From: Stenotrophomonas sp. ATCM1_4
Lineage (GTDB): Bacteria; Pseudomonadota; Gammaproteobacteria; Xanthomonadales; Xanthomonadaceae
Length of the DNA stretch: 64,000 bases
Assembly: GCF_004348115.1 (NCBI RefSeq)
Contig: NZ_QPFB01000001.1
Span: forward strand, 149,752-213,751
Direction: 5' to 3'
Part shown: piece after piece, positions 7,501 to 15,856 of the stretch
Position numbering within the stretch: the stretch's first letter is position 1
Layout of the letters: every line of letters begins with the position of its first letter
Program-made: the position numbers and the translations under genes
Notes under the pieces: model-generated
Told to the model about the DNA's origin: nothing
Database searches by the model: none
What the model saw: only the letters and a program-made list of their open reading frames with translations

Positions 7501-9969
7501 GCGCTGGCCGAAGCCGATGCCAGCAGCTGCAGGCAGTTCGGCGTGCAGAGCATGCGCGGGCTGCTGGATGCGGTAACCCAGTTGCGCGAACGCCAGGCAA
7601 GCAGCGGACCGATGCGGGCGATGCTCGACCACCTCCGCGCTGCGCTGGACCCGGTGACCGCCGCCCGCAACGAAGCCGTGGCCGCCGAACCGCTGCGCAA
7701 GCTCGGCCAGCGCCTGGACGAGAACGTGGAGGGCCAACCGGCATTGAGCCTGGCGCAGGTCGGCGAGCTGCTGCGCGACCTGCGCGAAGGGCTGGAAGAA
7801 CTGCCGGACCTGTTGCCGCTGCTGCGTGCCGTGCACGCCGGTGATGCCGCCGTCAGCGCCGCGTTGCGGCAGCTGCCCTTGCCGGCGCTGCAGATCGAGG
7901 CGGTGGTTGCCGATGAAGCGTTGCGTCGCCTGGAGCGTGCGCATCCGGAGCTGGCCCGCTTCGATGGCGCGGCACTGGCGGTGGCCGCACGGCGCATCGG
8001 CGAGGGCCAGCGCGAGCTGCTGGGCCTGAACGCCAAGGTGGTGCAGGCCACGCTGCATCGGCTGTTCGCCGACCACGTGCAGACCGCGTCGCTGTCGGCG
8101 ACCCAGCTGGACGCCGAAGGCAAGGCATTCAAGAAGCTCTATTCCACCGGGCGCCGGGAGCTGGAGCATGAGTTCGGCAAGAGCATGCGCCACCGTTCGA
8201 TCCGCGACCTGTCCGACGACGAGACCGGGCTGGTGGTCAACGACCTCAAGCCGATCTGGCTGATGAGCCCGTTGTCGGTGTCCGACACGTTGCCGCTGTC
8301 GCCGGACCTGTTCGACGTGGTGATCTTCGACGAGGCCAGCCAGATCCCCACTGAGGAAGCGGTGCCGGCGCTGAGCCGGGCGCGGCAGATCGTGGTGGTG
8401 GGCGATGAGATGCAGCTGCCGCCGACCAGTTTCTTCGCCGCCAACGGCGAGGACAACGAGGAGGTCATGGTGGAGGAGGATGGCGAGCGCATCGCCATCA
8501 ACATGGAGTCGGACAGCCTGCTCAACCAGGCCGCGCGCAACCTGCCGGCGACCCTGTTGGCCTGGCACTACCGCAGCCGCCACGAGACGCTGATCAGCTT
8601 CTCCAACGCCGCCTTCTACGACGGCCGCCTGGTCACCATCCCCGACCGTCGCATCGAGCCTTCGGCCGACGCGCCGGCATCGATGCCGTCCACCCAGGAC
8701 GATGCCGGCGCGATCGGCGCCGATGCCCTGCAGGAGCGTGCGGTCAGCTTCCACCACATCGCCGACGGTGTGTACGGTGCGCGTCGCAATGCCGCCGAGG
8801 CGCGCTACATCGCGCAGATGGTGCGCGAGCTGCTGCGCCGGGGCGGCGGCCAGAGCATCGGCATCGTCGCCTTCTCCGAGGCACAGCAGGGCGAGATCGA
8901 GACCGCGCTGGAAACGCTGGCCGGCGAGGATGCCGAGTTCGCGCTGCAGCTTGAACGCGAGTACGTGCGCGAGGACGAGGACCAGTTCAATGGCCTGTTC
9001 GTGAAGAACCTGGAGAACGTGCAGGGCGACGAGCGTGACGTGATCATCCTGAGCATCTGCTACGCACCCGGTGCGGACGGCCGGATGCTGATGAACTTCG
9101 GCCCGATCAACCAGCGTGGCGGCGAGAAGCGCCTCAACGTGATCTTCAGCCGTGCCCGGCTGCGCATGGCGGTGGTGTCCAGCATCCATGCCGAGGCCAT
9201 CACCAACACCCACAACGACGGCGCGGCGGCGTTGCGTGCGTTCCTGCAGTTCGCCCAGGCCAGTGCGCGGGGGGATTTCGAGCGCGCGCAGCTGGTGCTG
9301 GGTTCGCTCAATGCCGGCGCACGGGAGGCGTTCGCGGCACCGCCGTCGGCCGATGCCATCCGCCAGGCCATGGCGGAGGCGTTGCGCCAGCGTGGGCACA
9401 TCGTGCACGAGCAGGTGGGGCGTTCCCAGTTCCGCTGCGACCTGGCGATCGTGGACCCGGCCGGCGGCGACTACCAGCTGGCGATCCTGCTCGATGGGCC
9501 GGACCAGGCAGTGGCCGATACCCGCGAACGCTACGTGTTCCGTCCCGGCGTGCTGCGCGGCTTCGGCTGGCAGGTGATCGACGTGCCCGGCCGCGATTGG
9601 CTGCGCGCGCCCGAGGCGGTGCTGGCGCGCATCGATGCGGTGTTGCAGGGCCGGGAGGTCGATGCGCAGACGGCGCTGGATGCACTGGAGTCATTGCCGG
9701 TGATGGAGGCGGCGGTGGTGGAGGCCGCGCCCGAGGTGCCGGCGGCGCTGGCCGAGGATGTGCTCAGCCGCGAACTGGTGTTCAAACAGGGCACCTCCAA
9801 CAAGTTCTGGCGCGTAGCTGTCAGCGGCGGCGAACTGGTGGTGACCTACGGGCGCATCGGCAGCGCCGGACAGCGCAACGTGAAGCAGTTCGACAGCCCC
9901 GCGCGCGCGCGTCGCGAGATGGACAAGCTGGTTGCCGAGAAACTGGGCAAGGGCTATCGCGACGCGTGA
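4504..9969 (+). CDS. DUF4011/SF1 helicase with Vsr-like nuclease and WGR domains
   Basis: 1,821 residues. In order: residues 25-220 resemble a kinase C-lobe (DIFQLGMVLAALACG) without HRD or DFG motifs, a pseudokinase; DUF4011 starts near 250 (LFDLSRRNRLLFFRP); an SF1 (COG1112/Upf1-like) helicase has Walker A GPPGTGKSQT at 646-655, a long coiled-coil insert, Walker B FDEAS near 1276, motif III GDEMQLPPTSFF, motif IV WHYRSRHETLI, and motifs V/VI NVQGDERDVIILS and IFSRARLRM; a Vsr/DUF559-like nuclease fold covers about 1618-1705; a WGR domain ends the protein (1755-1815). Known relatives cluster with defence or repair genes. Here the only partner is the overlapping M48-like protease. A phage-defence or DNA-damage role is an inference. 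Confidence 0.85.
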   Translation: MSEMTETPVPAGNFAALVDAQAGAALSTDDVLVLVLPLFAQVASLHAGGRVAALSPEAIVLDAAGGLALRNPSGQAPAMALAAISRVQPGSASTLNIVGTLRVAHDAQGYERLDDLAVQADLEAAIEHPVYLPGYRSWELALGHHDELTDIFQLGMVLAALACGLDFDDVDDLRSFAGNRENLFQLAPRLHPVLASVIVEMTALNRHDRSTELDSLATRLRTWRDQPDVLDVARALSGVSGLASRRGAVLSYLRDRLFDLSRRNRLLFFRPTAGSVNLTVSSVPLMLQVESIRPEHICTWGGPFAADMTAGKAVDLQRWLRFDDQPFLPAALDKLIQETRRDRAEYGFSHLRLVVAFLRWHNLKEFPEERITTPLLWLPVELVRRKGVRDQYVLQAEEGEAEFNPVLRHQLRQLYDIQLPETVDLQKTSIAQVHADLLAQIRRTEPSVELRLIEKPQVRLVRQKALQRLQQYQRRRPAGRGTRAVAGRLPDYSYEREDYRPLGQALFERWVRPSALPQRFEAGAAPVAGPRHAWMVEEVADAERVGYALQEAEGHRYAWDLDLTQVTLANFNYKKMSLVRDYTQLLDDNTDNPAFDRVFSIEPRAVDAAPPAPLPLREQWNVIASDATQGAAVGLARSQRSFIIQGPPGTGKSQTITNLIADYAGRGKRILFVCEKRAALDVVFHRLKQAGLDALCCLIHDSQADKKAFIADLRSCYENWIAQPHNSERLAQQRDAVLDTLQRLQARVDAFEQSMSVVPEPLGTSVRQLVRRMAELPGVPELDAARRETLPTLAAWDAQRELALRVERNLRERFGIDSLAVHPFARLSAALVGDERAYGRVQHLIDDGEALLEQLDPVLDDSAGLIKAGLTPAQALQLAEQARWLLDNGMAGQLSLLEEDSSQALELRRARERLEQQQAAVQQAAQATTHWRDKLDAGDTQAALALAQQLEGSLMRWLQPAWWRLRGELRRRYDFGKHAVHPGYARVLQSLAAEQAATVALAEADASSCRQFGVQSMRGLLDAVTQLRERQASSGPMRAMLDHLRAALDPVTAARNEAVAAEPLRKLGQRLDENVEGQPALSLAQVGELLRDLREGLEELPDLLPLLRAVHAGDAAVSAALRQLPLPALQIEAVVADEALRRLERAHPELARFDGAALAVAARRIGEGQRELLGLNAKVVQATLHRLFADHVQTASLSATQLDAEGKAFKKLYSTGRRELEHEFGKSMRHRSIRDLSDDETGLVVNDLKPIWLMSPLSVSDTLPLSPDLFDVVIFDEASQIPTEEAVPALSRARQIVVVGDEMQLPPTSFFAANGEDNEEVMVEEDGERIAINMESDSLLNQAARNLPATLLAWHYRSRHETLISFSNAAFYDGRLVTIPDRRIEPSADAPASMPSTQDDAGAIGADALQERAVSFHHIADGVYGARRNAAEARYIAQMVRELLRRGGGQSIGIVAFSEAQQGEIETALETLAGEDAEFALQLEREYVREDEDQFNGLFVKNLENVQGDERDVIILSICYAPGADGRMLMNFGPINQRGGEKRLNVIFSRARLRMAVVSSIHAEAITNTHNDGAAALRAFLQFAQASARGDFERAQLVLGSLNAGAREAFAAPPSADAIRQAMAEALRQRGHIVHEQVGRSQFRCDLAIVDPAGGDYQLAILLDGPDQAVADTRERYVFRPGVLRGFGWQVIDVPGRDWLRAPEAVLARIDAVLQGREVDAQTALDALESLPVMEAAVVEAAPEVPAALAEDVLSRELVFKQGTSNKFWRVAVSGGELVVTYGRIGSAGQRNVKQFDSPARARREMDKLVAEKLGKGYRDA

Positions 9970-9985
9970 TGCAGGTGCGTGGCCA

Positions 9986-10042
9986 CCGGCTTCGCGGCTG
10001 AAGGCGCTCCTGCCATGGGAGCGGCCTTGGCCGCGAAGCCGG
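9986..10042. repeat. REP-like inverted repeat
   Basis: Exact 13-base arms CCGGCTTCGCGGC and GCCGCGAAGCCGG enclose 31 bases containing GCGCTCCTGCCATGGGAGC. The same words (CGGCTTCGCGGC, GCTCCTGC) recur in other intergenic gaps of this window, so this is an interspersed extragenic palindrome rather than a gene-specific signal. It may also serve as a terminator between the convergent helicase and membrane-protein genes. Confidence 0.6.
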
Positions 10043-10062
10043 CGTCGTGACCGACGGCCTGC

Positions 10063-10344
10063 TCAGCAGACCAGCACGAACCGGCCGAGGAAGAGCCCGA
10101 AGCCGAGGATCCACAACGCAAGCATCGCCGGGAAGCTGGCCGCGCGCAGCCACCAGCGCATCACCCGCGGCGCCTGCCGCGTGGCGCGGAACATCAGGAT
10201 CGGCAGCAGGATGCCTGCGATCACGAACAGCGCGAAGATCGTCCAACCCAGCAGCCAGAAGCCGGTCGATTTCTCGCCGAACTCCGGTGGGCATTGCCGC
10301 ATCGCCCAGGCCAGGCCCGGCCAGGACAAGCTGATGACTAGCAA
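10063..10344 (-). CDS. Small membrane protein, two transmembrane helices
   Basis: Unknown function. Starting from TTG at 10344 the product is 93 residues with a signal-like segment (LVISLSWPGLAWA), then RQCPPEFGEKSTGFWLLG, a first helix WTIFALFVIAGILLPILMF, a basic loop RATRQAPRVMRWWLR, and a second helix FPAMLALWILGFGLFLGRFV. An ATG start at 10302 would give 79 residues and drop the leader; the leader ending in AWA is why I prefer the upstream start. A much longer frame continues upstream but is only antisense to the S9 peptidase gene. The gene converges on the helicase gene. Confidence 0.55.
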   Translation of the reverse strand: MLVISLSWPGLAWAMRQCPPEFGEKSTGFWLLGWTIFALFVIAGILLPILMFRATRQAPRVMRWWLRAASFPAMLALWILGFGLFLGRFVLVC

Positions 10345-10644
10345 GGTGATGGGTAGGCAACGCAGGTGTCGCAACGCCAGGTTCCCGCAAAGTCGTGGTT
10401 GGCGAGCATCCTGCCATGGAAATGCCGGCCATGCGTTGCGGCGCCCGGGCACGCAGGCACCCAACCGATGCTGTGCAACCCCGCACGCTGGCGTGATGCG
10501 GCGGCGGGCGAGGCGGTCGATTGCCTTACCGGACACGCCACGGGCCACCGCGCCCGCCTCCCGCCGAACGCGGTGAAACCGGGCACTTCTGCGCCGCCGG
10601 CTGATCGCATAGGCTGTGCGTCCGATCATTGCTTGGGGGTTGTG
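10345..10644. other. Intergenic region between divergent genes
   Basis: About 300 bp separate the small membrane gene from the S9 peptidase. No convincing gene or RNA is seen; it must hold the promoters of both neighbours. Confidence 0.5.
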
Positions 10645-12576
10645 ATGGGGATCAGGAGCACGATGTTCCTGTTGTTGGCCGTGTTGGGAAGCACGGCACC
10701 GTTGCCGGTCATGGCACAAACCGTTCCAGTGGAAGCCTTCGCCAAGGCCAGTCCGTTCTCGATGCCGCGGCTCTCGCCCGATGGGCAGTACCTGGCATTC
10801 GCCACCGACTTCGGCGAAGGCAACCATGCACTGCAGGTGGTGCGACTGTCGGACATGCACCGCACCGCGGTGTTGCGCCTGCCGCGCTACGAAAGCCCGT
10901 ACCAGATCATCTGGGTGGGCGACCGTCGCCTGGTGGTCGCCAAGGGTCGTCGGTACGGCTCGCTCGAGAAGCCGATTCCGACCGGCGAGATCATCGCCAG
11001 CGACTTCGACGGCGAGAACCAGCGCTACATCTATGGGTACGAACAGCAGAACGCTGCGGCAGGCCTTGACCGTGGCTTCGGCTTCATCGAGGGCATCGGC
11101 CAGGGCAACGATGGGCGCTTCTACATGCGCCAGCTCAAGCGCAGTCCCACCAACTCGATGTTGTACCTGGTGGATGCGGGGCTGCGTCCTTCGTTCAAGC
11201 TGGTCGCCAGCGTCAACGTGCCGAACCTGGAGTTCGTGATCGATCGCAACGGCGTGGCGCGTTATGCGTGGGGGCGCGATGACCAGGACAACTACCAACT
11301 GTTCGCCTCCGGCGATGGACAGCACTGGCAGCCCATCGCGCAGGAACAGGTGGGCGGCGTGTGGACGCCGATGGCCTTCAGCGACGACAACCAGCGCGTC
11401 TACGGGCGCTTCAGCCGTGCCGATGGACCCTCGGCGCTGGTGCTCAGCAACCCGGACGGTGGGCAGCGTGAGGTGCTGGTCGAGGATGGGTTCGGCAGCA
11501 TCGGGCTGAGCCAGTGGACGCGCACGCCCGCCACGCCGTTCGCGGCCGCGCCGTTGGCCGGGCGCCCGCAGCTCCGGTACTTCGATCCGGGCCGGCCGGA
11601 AGCCGAGTTGCACAAGGCGCTGGCCGACCTGCTGCCGCAGCAGCACGTCACCTTCGACGATGTCAGTCGTGACGGCCAGACCGTGCTGGTGCACCTGGCC
11701 AGTGACCGTGACCCAGGCAGCTGGTACACCTTCCGGCGCGGCACCAACAAGCTGGAGAAGGTGCTGTCCCCGCGCGAGGGCATTGATCCGACGCAGATGG
11801 CCGAACGCCGTCCGGTGCGTTTCAAGGCCAGTGATGGCCTCGAGCTGGAAGCGGTCTTCACCGTGCCGAAGAACGCCCAGGGCCCGCTGCCGACGGTGAT
11901 CCTGCCGCACGGTGGCCCGCATGGGGTCCGGGACGACTGGTTCTACGACACCGATGCGCAGTTCCTGGCCAACCGTGGCTACCTGGTGGTGCAGGTCAAC
12001 TACCGCGGCAGCGGCGGACGCGGCCAGGCGTTCGAGGAACGGGGCTACCTGCAATGGGGCACGCGCGTGCAGCAGGACCTGGTCGAGGGGCTGCGCGAAG
12101 CGGAGAAGCAGGGCCTGGCCGACACCTCGCGGGTCTGCAGCTATGGCGCCAGCTTCGGTGCGTACTCGGCGATGATGCTGGCCGCGCGCGAGCCGCAGCT
12201 GATCCGTTGCGCGGTGGGACTGGCCGGCCTGTACGACCTGAAGATGATGTACAAGAAGGGCGACATCAAGGACAGCGCCTACGGCCGCAATTACCTGGGC
12301 CGGGTGATCGGGCGCAGTGACGAGGAACTGGCGGCCAACTCGCCGACCGGCGTGGCCGCGCGCATCACCGTGCCGGTGTTCCTGGCCCACGGCGAGCGCG
12401 ACGAGCGCACGCCGATCGCCCAGGCCAACGCCATGCGCAGCGCGTTGACCGCGGCGGGCAGGCCGCCGCAGTGGATGGCGGTGGCCGGTGAGGGGCACGG
12501 TTTCTACAACGACAACAACAGCATCGCCTTCTACCGTGCGCTGGAGACGTTCCTGCAGGAAAACATCGGCCAGTAG
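10645..12576 (+). CDS. S9-family prolyl oligopeptidase-like peptidase
   Basis: 643 residues from the ATG that begins a Sec signal peptide (MGIRSTMFLLLAVLGS, with a likely cut after VMA), so periplasmic. Residues about 35-380 form the beta-propeller (repeats such as RLSPDGQYLAFATDFGEG). The C-terminal alpha/beta-hydrolase carries the nucleophile elbow GASFGAY, the Asp in HGERDERTP and the His in GEGHGF, a complete catalytic triad; LPHGGPHG forms the oxyanion region. It likely cleaves short peptides, with dipeptidyl or oligopeptidase specificity undecided. The frame is open upstream to 10366, but that extension lacks a secretion signal and is rejected. Confidence 0.9.
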   Translation: MGIRSTMFLLLAVLGSTAPLPVMAQTVPVEAFAKASPFSMPRLSPDGQYLAFATDFGEGNHALQVVRLSDMHRTAVLRLPRYESPYQIIWVGDRRLVVAKGRRYGSLEKPIPTGEIIASDFDGENQRYIYGYEQQNAAAGLDRGFGFIEGIGQGNDGRFYMRQLKRSPTNSMLYLVDAGLRPSFKLVASVNVPNLEFVIDRNGVARYAWGRDDQDNYQLFASGDGQHWQPIAQEQVGGVWTPMAFSDDNQRVYGRFSRADGPSALVLSNPDGGQREVLVEDGFGSIGLSQWTRTPATPFAAAPLAGRPQLRYFDPGRPEAELHKALADLLPQQHVTFDDVSRDGQTVLVHLASDRDPGSWYTFRRGTNKLEKVLSPREGIDPTQMAERRPVRFKASDGLELEAVFTVPKNAQGPLPTVILPHGGPHGVRDDWFYDTDAQFLANRGYLVVQVNYRGSGGRGQAFEERGYLQWGTRVQQDLVEGLREAEKQGLADTSRVCSYGASFGAYSAMMLAAREPQLIRCAVGLAGLYDLKMMYKKGDIKDSAYGRNYLGRVIGRSDEELAANSPTGVAARITVPVFLAHGERDERTPIAQANAMRSALTAAGRPPQWMAVAGEGHGFYNDNNSIAFYRALETFLQENIGQ

Positions 12577-12589
12577 GCGCCGATGGCTG

Positions 12590-12613
12590 GGCCAGCGGCT
12601 GGTGCCGCTGGCC
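12590..12613. terminator. Possible shared terminator hairpin
   Basis: Perfect 9-base arms GGCCAGCGG and CCGCTGGCC with a 6-base loop lie between the convergent S9 peptidase and cytochrome c genes. There is no T-run on either side, so termination is only suggested by position. Confidence 0.35.
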
Positions 12614-13012
12614 CTACTTCTGCTGCGACAGGTACTCGATCACCGCCTGGCGACGGGCGGGGTCGGAGGTGGCATTGAGCATGCGCGTACCCGGCACCTG
12701 CCGGGTCGGGGATTTCAGGAAGGCATCCAGCGTCTGCGCATCCCAGGTGATGTCGCTGGCCTTCATCGCATCGGAATAGTGATAGCCCGGCGCGGTGCCG
12801 GCCCTGCGGCCGATCACGCCCTGCAGGTTGGGCCCGACGCGGTGGCCCAGGTCGGCGCGGGTGTCATGGCAGCCGGCGCAGATCGCGAAGGCGCGCTCGA
12901 GCTGCTGCTGGTGCGGGTCGGCGTTGGCGGTGTGGTTGAAGGCGTCGCGCTGGCCACAGGCGGCCAGCAGCAGGCCGAGGCACGACAACGACAGCGGGCG
13001 GAGCATCAACAT
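12614..13012 (-). CDS. Lipoprotein-anchored class I cytochrome c
   Basis: 132 residues. The N-terminus MLMLRPLSLSCLGLLLAAC is a lipoprotein signal with lipobox LAAC. The haem-binding motif CAGCH follows at about residue 47, and a later Met (SDAMKAS or TRMLN) would be the sixth haem ligand. The pattern HRVGPNLQGVIGRRAGTAPGYHYS is that of mitochondrial-type cytochrome c552-like electron carriers. It probably shuttles electrons at the periplasmic face of the inner membrane. It lies downstream of ETF-QO on the same strand, about 95 bp away. A second ATG two codons in is equally possible as the start. Confidence 0.85.
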   Translation of the reverse strand: MLMLRPLSLSCLGLLLAACGQRDAFNHTANADPHQQQLERAFAICAGCHDTRADLGHRVGPNLQGVIGRRAGTAPGYHYSDAMKASDITWDAQTLDAFLKSPTRQVPGTRMLNATSDPARRQAVIEYLSQQK

Positions 13013-13106
13013 GGGGTGGTCGTCCAGGGGCGGCAGGTGCTGCCGCAGGTGCCCCGCCCATGCCAGGTGCTGCCCGGCACGGCGAAGCACCTGCAGCAGG
13101 GGCTGC

Positions 13107-14786
13107 TTACATCGCCGGGTAGTTCGGGCCGCCGCCGCCCTGCGGGGTCACCCACACGATGTTCTGGGTGGGGTCCTTGATGTCGCAGGTCTTGCAGTGG
13201 ACGCAGTTCTGCGCGTTGATCTGCAGGCGCGTGTCGCTGCCTTCGCCGACAAATTCGTACACGCCGGCCGGGCAGTAACGCGCTTCCGGGCCGGCGTAGG
13301 TGGCCAGGTTGACCGTCACCGGGATGGACGGGTCCTTCAGCGTCAGGTGGCTGGGCTGGTCTTCCTCGTGGTTGGTCGAGGACAGGAACACCGAGCTCAG
13401 GCGGTCGAACGTCAATACGTTGTCCGGCTTGGGGTAGTTGATCTTCGGCTGGGTGGCGGCCGGCTCCAGGCACTCGTGGTCGGCCTTGGTGCGGTGGATG
13501 GTCCACGGTGCGTTGCGGATGCCCAGCTTGGGCAGCAGCCACTGTTCGATGCCGGTCATCAGCGTGGCCAGGGTGCGGCCCTTCTTGAACCACTGCTTGA
13601 AGTTCTTGGACTGCAGCAGCTCGGCCTTCAGCCAGCTGTTCTCGAACGCTTCCGGATACGCGCTCAGTTCATCGCGCGAACGGCCGGCGACCAGCGCGTC
13701 GAACGCGGCCTCGGCGGCGAGCATGCCGGTCTTGATCGCGGCGTGGCTGCCCTTGATGCGGCTGACGTTGAGGTAGCCGGCCTCACAGCCGACCAGCGCG
13801 CCGCCCGGGAATACGGTCTTGGGCAGCGACAGGATGCCGCCGGCGGTGATCGCGCGTGCGCCGTAGGCGATGCGCTTGCCGCCTTCCAGGTGCTTGCGGA
13901 TGGCCGGGTGGGTCTTGAAGCGCTGGAACTCCTCGAACGGGCTCAGCCACGGGTTCTTGTAGTCCAGGCCGACCACGTAGCCGATCGATACCTTGCCGCC
14001 CTCGGCGTGGTACAGGAACGCGCCACCGTAGGTGTCGTTGTCCAGCGGCCAGCCGGCGGCGTGCACCACCAGGCCCGGCTCGTGCTTGGCCGGGTCGATC
14101 TGCCACAGCTCCTTGATGCCGATGCCGTAGGACTGCGGGTCCTTGCCGGCGTCGAGCTTGAACTTGCTGATCAGCTGGCGACCGAGGTGGCCGCGCGAGC
14201 CTTCGGCGAAGATCGTGTACTTGGCGTGCAGCTCCATGCCGCGCTCGAAGTTCGGGCCCGGGGTGCCGTCCTTGTGGATGCCCATGTCGCCGGTGGCCAC
14301 GCCCATTACCGCGCCGTTGTCGTCGTACAGCACCTCGGCGGCGGCGAAGCCCGGGAAGATCGCCACTTCCAGCGCCTCGGCCTGCTGCGCCAGCCAGCGG
14401 GTCACTTCGCCCAGGCTGATGATGTAGTTGCCATCGTTGTGGAAGCACTCCGGCAGCAGCGCGTGCGGGGTGGCCTTGGCGCCGGTCTCGTCCAGGAACA
14501 GGAACTCATCGCGGGTGACGGCCTGCTTCAGCGGCGCACCGCGCTCGGCCCAGTCCGGGAACAGCTCGTTGAGCGCACGCGGGTCCATGATCGCGCCGGA
14601 CAGGATGTGCGCGCCCGGCTCGGAGCCCTTCTCCAGCACGCAGACCGACAGCTCCTGGCCCTTCTCCACGGCCAGCTGGCGCAGGCGGATGGCCGTGGCC
14701 AGGCCGGCGGGGCCGGCACCGACGATGACGACGTCGAACTCCATCGCTTCGCGCGGCGGCAGGGCGGAAGTGGCTTCAATGTTCAT
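13107..14786 (-). CDS. Electron transfer flavoprotein-ubiquinone oxidoreductase
   Basis: 559 residues. ETF-QO passes electrons from ETF, reduced by acyl-CoA and other dehydrogenases, to the ubiquinone pool. The N-terminal FAD-binding motif is VVIVGAGPAGLATAIRLRQ. ILSGAIMDPRALNEL and the long ubiquinone-binding region with GCEAGYLNVSRIKGSHAA are family hallmarks. The C-terminus carries the 4Fe-4S ligands in CPAGVYEF and CVHCKTCDIKDP. Start chosen at MNIEATS because it is the ATG nearest the conserved core; upstream codons are poorly conserved in character. Confidence 0.96.
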   Translation of the reverse strand: MNIEATSALPPREAMEFDVVIVGAGPAGLATAIRLRQLAVEKGQELSVCVLEKGSEPGAHILSGAIMDPRALNELFPDWAERGAPLKQAVTRDEFLFLDETGAKATPHALLPECFHNDGNYIISLGEVTRWLAQQAEALEVAIFPGFAAAEVLYDDNGAVMGVATGDMGIHKDGTPGPNFERGMELHAKYTIFAEGSRGHLGRQLISKFKLDAGKDPQSYGIGIKELWQIDPAKHEPGLVVHAAGWPLDNDTYGGAFLYHAEGGKVSIGYVVGLDYKNPWLSPFEEFQRFKTHPAIRKHLEGGKRIAYGARAITAGGILSLPKTVFPGGALVGCEAGYLNVSRIKGSHAAIKTGMLAAEAAFDALVAGRSRDELSAYPEAFENSWLKAELLQSKNFKQWFKKGRTLATLMTGIEQWLLPKLGIRNAPWTIHRTKADHECLEPAATQPKINYPKPDNVLTFDRLSSVFLSSTNHEEDQPSHLTLKDPSIPVTVNLATYAGPEARYCPAGVYEFVGEGSDTRLQINAQNCVHCKTCDIKDPTQNIVWVTPQGGGGPNYPAM

Positions 14787-15439
14787 GCAGGGGCTCTTGG
14801 GTAAAGGCCGGCGCACGGGGCGACGACGGTTGCCTGGAACCGCCACCTCGACACGAGGCGGCGACGATCTCCGAGGGCGCAGTATTCCAGATCGGCCCGG
14901 CGCGGTTGCCCTGCTGGGCGGACCTGCGTTCCAGGTGGCTGATGCGGTGTCGCTGGCCCATCACCCACGCGGGGCGGTGGGCGCGAACAGGCGACCGGGT
15001 CAACTGCGCCGCGTTTCCTCCGCTGGGAACTCGCGGGCATTGACCCTCGGACGCGCATGCTCGGCCTCGGCCCGTGGATTTTCACCGACGTTGACGCGAT
15101 CTTCCAATGCCGGTGGCAACGGCGGGACGATCAAGGGGCCCTCGGCGGGCGGGAAAGCGCGCGCAAGGTGTCGTTGCCGCCACGCGCAAACCACGCCAGG
15201 CCGGCCTTTGCCACGTTTCGGGCCCGTTCCCGGTTTGCCGGCGGGCAGGGATCGGGCGGTCGGCGGGAGCCGGACGAAGGCCGCGTCGGCTCGCCCGGAA
15301 TGCGCGGGAGGCATTCAGTTGCGCGACGAGGCGACGCTGGCCGGCAGGCCGACCATACGTTTCCCGTGCATCGGGTATGCGCAAGCGGCGGGCTGTACGC
15401 CGGAGAGGATGGCGATGCCCGCGCTCCCCCGACAGGTCC
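14787..15439. other. 653-bp gap with no recognisable gene
   Basis: Between the ETF-QO start and the GFA-protein stop I find only Arg- and Pro-rich frames typical of noise at this GC content, and no tRNA or clear hairpin-plus-T-run. It should contain the ETF-QO promoter. A decayed gene cannot be excluded. Confidence 0.5.
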
Positions 15440-15784
15440 TCAGAAGGCCCGTCCGTCCACGGCGATCCGTTTCACCGTTTCCAGATCAAACCCTTCCAGG
15501 CAGCGCAGGTTGATCGCCGCCGTCTCGGTCCCGTCCGGCTGCTTGCCCAGCCCGAACGGCTGGCATCCGCAGGTCGGGCAGAACTGATGTGCAATCACGT
15601 GCCGGTTGAACAGGTACGTCGTGAGCGCACCTTCGCCGGCGGTGACCCGCAAGGCCTGCCGCGGCACGAACCACAGCACGAACCCCTTGCGGCTGCAGTG
15701 CGAGCAGTTGCACTCGTAGCCTTCGGTCGGCACGCCATCGCACTCGAAGCGCACCGCACCACAATGACAGCTGCCGTTGACCAT
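15440..15784 (-). CDS. GFA/CENP-V family zinc-binding protein
   Basis: 114 residues. The family (glutathione-dependent formaldehyde-activating enzyme-like) binds zinc through Cys-rich loops. Here these are SCHCGAVRFEC near the start, CNCSHCSRKG near residue 28, and FCPTCGCQPFG near residue 70; INLRCLEG follows as in the family. True GFA activity is uncertain for most members, so only a zinc-dependent small-molecule role is suggested. The start MVNGSCHCGAV is chosen because the motif begins at once; the frame extends upstream without conservation. Confidence 0.85.
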   Translation of the reverse strand: MVNGSCHCGAVRFECDGVPTEGYECNCSHCSRKGFVLWFVPRQALRVTAGEGALTTYLFNRHVIAHQFCPTCGCQPFGLGKQPDGTETAAINLRCLEGFDLETVKRIAVDGRAF

Positions 15785-15856
15785 GGGCCTCTCCACGACG
15801 TTGGATGCTGTCCAGCCTAGCGCCTGCCGGCGGGAACGCACGCTGCACAGCGCAAC

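Noticed and set aside
4636..9408. A 1,590-codon open frame antisense to the helicase gene
   Set aside because: It is rich in Arg, His, Gln and Leu, has no domain or signal and mirrors the codon bias of the sense gene; such long antisense frames are expected at this GC content.
10063..12498. An 811-codon minus-strand frame covering the S9 peptidase
   Set aside because: Only its final 93 codons look like a protein (the small membrane gene). The rest is antisense to a peptidase with a full catalytic triad.
14787..15439. Several overlapping frames in the gap before ETF-QO
   Set aside because: All are Arg/Pro-rich with no family pattern and none has a convincing ribosome site.
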